Shown: piece after piece, positions 60,177 to 64,000 of the stretch
Numbering within the stretch: the first letter of the stretch is position 1
Layout of the letters: each line of letters starts with the position of its first letter
NCBI GenBank assembly: GCA_016719055.1
Contig: JADKAW010000058.1
Coordinates: forward strand, 51,413-115,412
Reading direction: 5' to 3'
DNA from: Candidatus Rhodoferax mariagerensis
Lineage (GTDB): Bacteria > Pseudomonadota > Gammaproteobacteria > Burkholderiales > Burkholderiaceae_C
DNA: 64,000 nucleotides
Made by a program: the position numbers and the translations under genes
The notes under the pieces: model-generated
What the model saw: only the letters and a program-made list of their open reading frames with translations
What the model was told of the DNA's origin: nothing
Database searches by the model: none

Positions 60177-61127
60177 TTAGCCGATCGTTACGTTTGCGAA
60201 TGCTTTTAGAACTGTGCCACTGTCAAACTTGAATTTTCCACCGCGTTTTTTGAAGCCAGCATTGAAAAGTGCTGTCGATACCTTTTCGGCCAATAACCCT
60301 CGGTTTGCGAGCAATGTTGGTTTCTCAACAACCAATTGACGCGCAAAGTACCGGGCGGGCGTGTACCACTGCTGTTTAGGTGTTGGGTCTTGAGGATCAA
60401 TCAATAGCCACGGTTTCGCATCGCCACCAACCACCACGAGCGCGGGTGTTGCGGTCTGTGCTGGCGTGGTACCAACCGTTGCCATTTGATTTGAATCGGG
60501 CAGCAGTTTCTCAAATCCTTTCAGCACTACCTTTTGCAGATCATCATCCATGAAAGGGCAGTAGTCTGGCTCACGCCATCGCTTCAATACTTCCAGTGAC
60601 TCTCTGAGTTGACGCTTCAATGGGTTGTCGTCCACCAGGTCATCGCGCCTCAAGTCGCGTGACAAATCACACTGCAACTGGCTGTCCACTTCATAGTCTG
60701 GTTCCTCACCGTTCCAGTCTCTCAGTGCGCAGTAGTTCATCTGAAAGCGACTATTCCAGTTTCTGTCATGAAGCCTTTGATAGTCCTCCTTCCAGACGAA
60801 TGCGCCAGCAGGCAATTTCTTTAAAGACTTCTTTCGCCACTTGGAATATCCAATTTCATCTATCGGTTCAGATTCCTTTATTCTCTTCGAGAGTGCGTTC
60901 AATTCCATGAGCGATTCATTCGCCCACGTATCTTGCCGCATGGGTTGCACTTCTCCTTCTTCCATGCGGTAGGCCTGCAAATCACCGAACAAGCCAACAT
61001 TGTTGCCTGCGGTACCGCCAAGCACATGGGCAACGATATCAGGCGACATGAACCGCCAATGGGTCAACAGCGGTATCGCCCGAACAGGGATAGCCTCACG
61101 GCCATTGATTTGAATGATGACGTTCAT
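60177..61127 (-). CDS. Conserved island protein of unknown function
   Basis: 316 residues: MNVIIQINGREAIPVRAIPL and LTHWRFMSPDIVAHVLGG open a domain I have seen in islands of Burkholderiales without a known role. The centre is charged (KWRKKSLKKLPAGAFVWKED; SRDLRRDDLVDDNPLKRQLR), and the C-terminus (WYTPARYFARQLVVEKPTLL, KKRGGKFKFDSGTVLKAFAN) resembles a small wHTH-like unit. Intact frame. It lies between BrnTA and the replication operon and may regulate the latter. Confidence 0.62.
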   Translation of the reverse strand: MNVIIQINGREAIPVRAIPLLTHWRFMSPDIVAHVLGGTAGNNVGLFGDLQAYRMEEGEVQPMRQDTWANESLMELNALSKRIKESEPIDEIGYSKWRKKSLKKLPAGAFVWKEDYQRLHDRNWNSRFQMNYCALRDWNGEEPDYEVDSQLQCDLSRDLRRDDLVDDNPLKRQLRESLEVLKRWREPDYCPFMDDDLQKVVLKGFEKLLPDSNQMATVGTTPAQTATPALVVVGGDAKPWLLIDPQDPTPKQQWYTPARYFARQLVVEKPTLLANRGLLAEKVSTALFNAGFKKRGGKFKFDSGTVLKAFANVTIG

Positions 61128-61251
61128 AGTAACCTCGGTTAAATTGATAGCCGTAGAACTATGTCGCTGCGTGTTGATTTGTGCAAACCCTAGTGGAGGT
61201 GTGGCTTTTCAACCCGGTTTCGAGGCGGGTCTAGCTGAGGCAAAAAACCGA

Positions 61252-61566
61252 TCAGGCCTTCACCACACCATGCGCCACAGCATCACGCAGCACAGCATTG
61301 ATGCGGGTCTGCCAGCCCGGCCCGGTTGCTTTGAATGCGTCTAGCACGTCGGCATCCACACGCATGTTCAGTGTCGGGCGCTTGACTGCAACGGGTGGCC
61401 TGCCACGCCCACGGGTGATAGTTGCCTGTTGCCAGTAGGCAGACACAGCCGCCGTGTCGTTAGGGTCATACGGCCCGGCCTGATCATCAATGGGCGCATC
61501 GGCGGCGGCTTCGCGCTTGACACGCTCCCAGTCGGTGCCAGTGGGCTTAGTGATAGTTTTTGGCAT
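61252..61566 (-). CDS. brnA: BrnA-type antitoxin (island copy)
   Basis: 104 residues from the ATG at 61566 (MPKTITKPTGTDWERVKREA); the start overlaps the end of brnT by 20 bp. The C-terminal RHH part, LNMRVDADVLDAFKATGPGW and QTRINAVLRDAV, is clearly homologous to the cassette BrnA at 5408. It represses the shared promoter and neutralises BrnT. The pair sits between the integrase and the replication genes, where a toxin-antitoxin module would punish loss of the island. Confidence 0.88.
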   Translation of the reverse strand: MPKTITKPTGTDWERVKREAAADAPIDDQAGPYDPNDTAAVSAYWQQATITRGRGRPPVAVKRPTLNMRVDADVLDAFKATGPGWQTRINAVLRDAVAHGVVKA

Positions 61567-61825
61567 ACAGCGTCCTTTCCTGTTTTGATGCACGGCGCAA
61601 TGAAATAGCTCTCACCTCGTCAGGCTGGCGCATCACGTACACCAGCACCAGAACCACGCCCGCCACTTCAACCATTGCAATATCCATCAGTCGTGCTTCA
61701 TCTTGTCGGGTTGATTCCAGTGTCAGCTTGTCGGGCGCATCGAACACCAGCATCGCATCAGCCAATGACAGCCCATGCTTGGTGATGTTGGCGGCGTCCT
61801 TGTCCGGGTCAAAAGTCAGTTTCAT
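61547..61825 (-). CDS. brnT: BrnT-type ribonuclease toxin (island copy)
   Basis: 92 residues: KLTFDPDKDAANITKHGLSL, RQDEARLMDIAMVEVAGVVL and EVRAISLRRASKQERTLYAK follow the BrnT signature (N-x2-K-H-G-L-S-x-x-D; R-x-I-S-x-R-R-A). It differs a good deal from the cassette copy at 5646-5921, so cross-neutralisation is unlikely. Its start is 36 bp after the stop of the integrase gene on the same strand. Confidence 0.9.
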   Translation of the reverse strand: MKLTFDPDKDAANITKHGLSLADAMLVFDAPDKLTLESTRQDEARLMDIAMVEVAGVVLVLVYVMRQPDEVRAISLRRASKQERTLYAKNYH

Positions 61826-61860
61826 TGCTGTGTTTATTGTATTGGCATCAATTCATCAGG

Positions 61861-63196
61861 TCAACCAGCCACCACGCGCAGTTTGCCCGGCTCGGCCTTG
61901 GCATCAAACTTCACGCCGGCCTGCTCCAGAATCCAAGCCTCAATCTTTTCATGGTGAACACGCAGTAGGTCAAGCGGGCGCACGGTGTAGTGCTTTTCAG
62001 CCGTGGCACTGGGTTTGTGTCCCATCAGTTGCGCGACAACCCCGGCGGGTATCTCCAGCCACTCGGTCAGGCTTTTGAATGACCGGCGTAGGCCATGCAG
62101 TGATACATGGTCAACCCCTGCCACGTTGCAGGCAGTCGCCAGATTCTTTGCCGGACGGGTCAGGGCTTGGTCGCCAGCGCCAGCAAACACCCATTCGCCT
62201 CTTTTGGGCAGTGCAGCTATCAGGTGGTGGACGTAGGGTGTCAGCGGGATCACGCGGTCATCTTCAACCTTGTCGTGAATGGTGATCCCTTTCCACTTCA
62301 GGTTTACATCTTCCCAACGCAGTGACAAGAGTTCGCCGGGTCTTGCGCCGGTCAAGAGCATGGCTTGCAGATAGGCGGCAATGGCAGGGTTTCCAATCTG
62401 TTGCACAGCAGCAAACCATGCTGGCAGTTGCTCACGCTGCAATGCGTCACGCTTCGCGCCGGCCTTGCCCAATGCCTCGCGGGTCTTGCGGGTCTTGGCA
62501 GCATTCGCCAGCCACCAGCGGCGCATATTCCGGCTGTTCAGTGCACCAAGTCAAGAAAGCTCGCAGCAGTCGCCACGATAGACGAGCTGGTGTCGGACGT
62601 GTCTTTGTCTCATGCTCTGCCCATGCTGTCACCACTGGCGCTGTCAAATCAACGAGCCGCATGATCATCAGCGAAGCCAGCGGCCCCGGCCCCGTCAGGC
62701 CAGCACCACGCTTGCGCTGTAAGCCACCGGCAGCACTCAGCCGGATATGGTCATTGTGGTGCAACGTGCCCCAGTGCGATTTACGGTCGGTGATGTAGAC
62801 CTGCCACGCCTCGCCCACGGTCAGAGCTTGGGCAGCATCGTGTGCCGCTTTGACGGCATCGGCGGCGACCTTGTCTGCAATGGCTTGGGCTTTAACTTGG
62901 GTCTGTGCCAGTGCGTCAGCTTTGAGGCTTCGCGGATCAGCACCTTGATCAATCATGCGCTGTAGCTGGCGGGCCTTCTCTTGCGCCAGGGGGATAGTCC
63001 ATACGTCCGGGCTTCCAATGGTCAGTCGCACGGACTTATCCTGATAACGACTTTGGAAAATGTAGGCGGGTTTCCCGGCTGGCGTTGCCCTCAACCCTAG
63101 CCCCGGCGCTGTCACATCCCATAAAAAAGCCTGTGCCTTGTCAGCCGGACACTTGATCCCGTTGACGCGTCCAGCGGTGAATGCGACTTTTGCCAT
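61861..63196 (-). CDS. int: P4-type tyrosine integrase (one frameshift)
   Basis: About 445 codons. The N-terminal DUF4102-like arm-binding domain (AFLWDVTAPGLGLRATPAGK, TIGSPDVWTIPLAQEKARQL) and a core-binding domain are in one frame. A shift near 62515 leads to the catalytic domain: Arg in LLTGARPGELLSLRWEDVN, HxxR in VSLHGLRRSF, His in AQLMGHKPS and the Tyr nucleophile in AEKHYTVRP. It inserts and excises the island at the tRNA-Phe 3' end. The gene starts 200 bp from attR, with a 23-bp arm-type repeat in between (63244-63266). Confidence 0.9.
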
Positions 63197-63243
63197 GTTG
63201 AATCCCTCATAAACGGTTTATATGGTTTTTGCTTACATCGCCT

Positions 63244-63266
63244 AGGATGTAACTATGGATGTAAGC
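63244..63266 (+). repeat. GATGTAA repeats, candidate integrase arm site (right)
   Basis: A 23-bp exact copy of 39743-39765: two GGATGTAA units 11 bp apart. It lies between the integrase start and attR, where arm sites of tyrosine integrases are expected. Confidence 0.6.
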
Positions 63267-63396
63267 AAATTTCCGAAATATCGCGGCATTTCAATCAACA
63301 CCCAGACTGTTCACTTGCACAGTGCTTGTGCTATAAGCTGTTGATTTGTATTGATTCTAACAACATGGATAAATGCTAGTCAACACATATTTTGTG

Positions 63397-63444
63397 GGAC
63401 TGAAAATCCTTGTGTCGATGGTTCGATTCCGTCCCAGGCCACCA
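63397..63444. repeat. attR of the island (also attL of a second element)
   Basis: 48-bp exact copy of the tRNA-Phe 3' half (39640-39687). The 5' half of the tRNA is not present here, so this is an attachment site and not a gene. Confidence 0.95.
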
Positions 63445-63454
63445 GATAACTAAG

Positions 63455-63480
63455 TCCTTGATTTATCAAGGATTTTTTTT
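63455..63480 (+). terminator. Terminator right of attR
   Basis: TCCTTGAT (63455-63462) pairs with ATCAAGGA (63465-63472), followed by eight T. It would end transcripts of the tRNA in the empty site or in the second element. Confidence 0.82.
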
Positions 63481-63534
63481 GGGCAAAAACAGCAGGTGTC
63501 ACAAAACGGTGCTCCAAACCTATGGAGTTTGACC

Positions 63535-64000
63535 GTGAAACTTGCTTCCCATTTACGCTGTTCCCGCCACGGCATTTACTACTTTCGCCTGGTGTTGCCG
63601 CCGGCCATTGCCGTCAAGGCTGGGCAGTACGAAATCCAGCATTCGCTTGGCACACGGTGTCCCAAAGAAGCCAAAATGATAGGCTACCAAATATGGGCAT
63701 ACTTGGGGGAGCGGATTCAAAAAATGGACAGGTATATGGCGAACAACCCCATCAACATTGACCCCAAAGATGTCAAAAAACTGCTGATTCAGGGACTGTC
63801 GGTGCGCCCTGATGGCGGGTTCACCGTTGAAAAACTGGTGACCAGTGATGACCCAGTGGTGGCAACCAAGGAACTTGAGCTTTTTTCCAAGATGGTCGCC
63901 ATTCAAGCCTCGCCTGAAAACGTTGAGAAACGGGCAAAGCTACTACAGGACGAGGAAAGACGGGGCAGAGAGCGTGAAATCCTTGAAAACATCCTGATAC
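63535..64000 (+). CDS. Tyrosine integrase of a second tRNA-Phe element, N-terminal part
   Basis: 155 codons from a GTG at 63535 (VKLASHLRCSRHGIYYFRLV), with GGAG 10 bp upstream; it runs off the window. The start L-x-x-H-L-x-x-S-R-H-G-I-Y-Y-F-R is the DUF6538 N-terminus of phage-type integrases, followed by GQYEIQHSLGTRCPKEAKMI, the usual arm-binding motif (R-x-L-G-T-x-x-x-x-E-A). The catalytic domain is beyond the edge. It lies 90 bp to the right of attR and points away from it, so a second element, with a different integrase, begins here. Confidence 0.8.
   Translation, partial: MKLASHLRCSRHGIYYFRLVLPPAIAVKAGQYEIQHSLGTRCPKEAKMIGYQIWAYLGERIQKMDRYMANNPINIDPKDVKKLLIQGLSVRPDGGFTVEKLVTSDDPVVATKELELFSKMVAIQASPENVEKRAKLLQDEERRGREREILENILI

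Noticed and set aside
63397..63444. A second tRNA-Phe gene
   Set aside because: Only the 3' 48 nt are present; the D-arm and the acceptor 5' strand are missing, so it is an attachment site.
63522..63761. ATG-started frame of 79 codons near the right edge
   Set aside because: The GTG-started frame at 63535 gives a recognisable integrase N-terminus and stays open to the edge; this one does not resemble any protein.

Overview
The window looks like a Comamonadaceae-type betaproteobacterium (Burkholderiales, Rhodoferax/Polaromonas-like). This rests on the form of RpoB, RpoC, EF-Tu and RsmB, on an NtrY/NtrX-like pair whose regulator lacks an AAA+ domain, and on the order tuf, tRNA-Trp, secE, nusG, rplKAJL, rpoBC. 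No species call is attempted.

Layout. (1) 1-4766: ordinary chromosome on the minus strand: an FtsX-like ABC permease (cut by the window edge), an NlpC/P60 lipoprotein, the Mrp/ApbC Fe-S carrier ATPase and a TPR/O-GlcNAc-transferase-like protein. (2) About 4800-12470: an integrase-less array of integron gene cassettes (a CALIN), all transcribed leftwards: a vapC-type PIN toxin fragment, a zinc-finger ORF, brnTA, a PIN toxin with partner, a UDG-like protein and an unknown protein, separated by attC sites. Three related IS4-family copies have entered the array, one inside another and the outer one inside an attC. (3) 12489-20866: an insertion-sequence pile-up (IS1182-type, IS21-type, a fourth IS4-family copy, remnants) around an intact GH13 amylase-like gene and a truncated HAD gene. 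(4) 21148-39556: the translation/transcription core (tuf to rpoC), then rsmB, a DUF4390 gene and a two-component pair. (5) 39612-63444: tRNA-Phe and a 23.8-kb integrated element bounded by a 48-bp repeat of the tRNA 3' half. It carries a type III-like restriction-modification operon, an RHH regulator with palindromic operators, small paralogous coiled-coil genes, a secreted repeat protein, a primase/TOPRIM replication operon, BrnTA and a P4-type integrase. (6) 63445-64000: the start of a second integrase, so two elements sit in tandem at tRNA-Phe.

How it works together. The tuf-rpoC block is a classic autoregulated translation/transcription operon. In the island, the integrase uses the tRNA-Phe 3' end, the coupled operon from 60020 to 53687 probably replicates the excised element, and the restriction-modification, BrnTA and RHH genes provide defence, maintenance and control.

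Quality warning. Many long genes (tuf, res, the primase, the integrase, the secreted repeat protein, every transposase) carry single-base frameshifts, several of them in homopolymers, and the methyltransferase gene contains about 720 bp of almost pure G/C with no T over 617 bases. I read most of these as consensus errors rather than biology. Frame-broken genes are therefore given as whole spans with the break noted.
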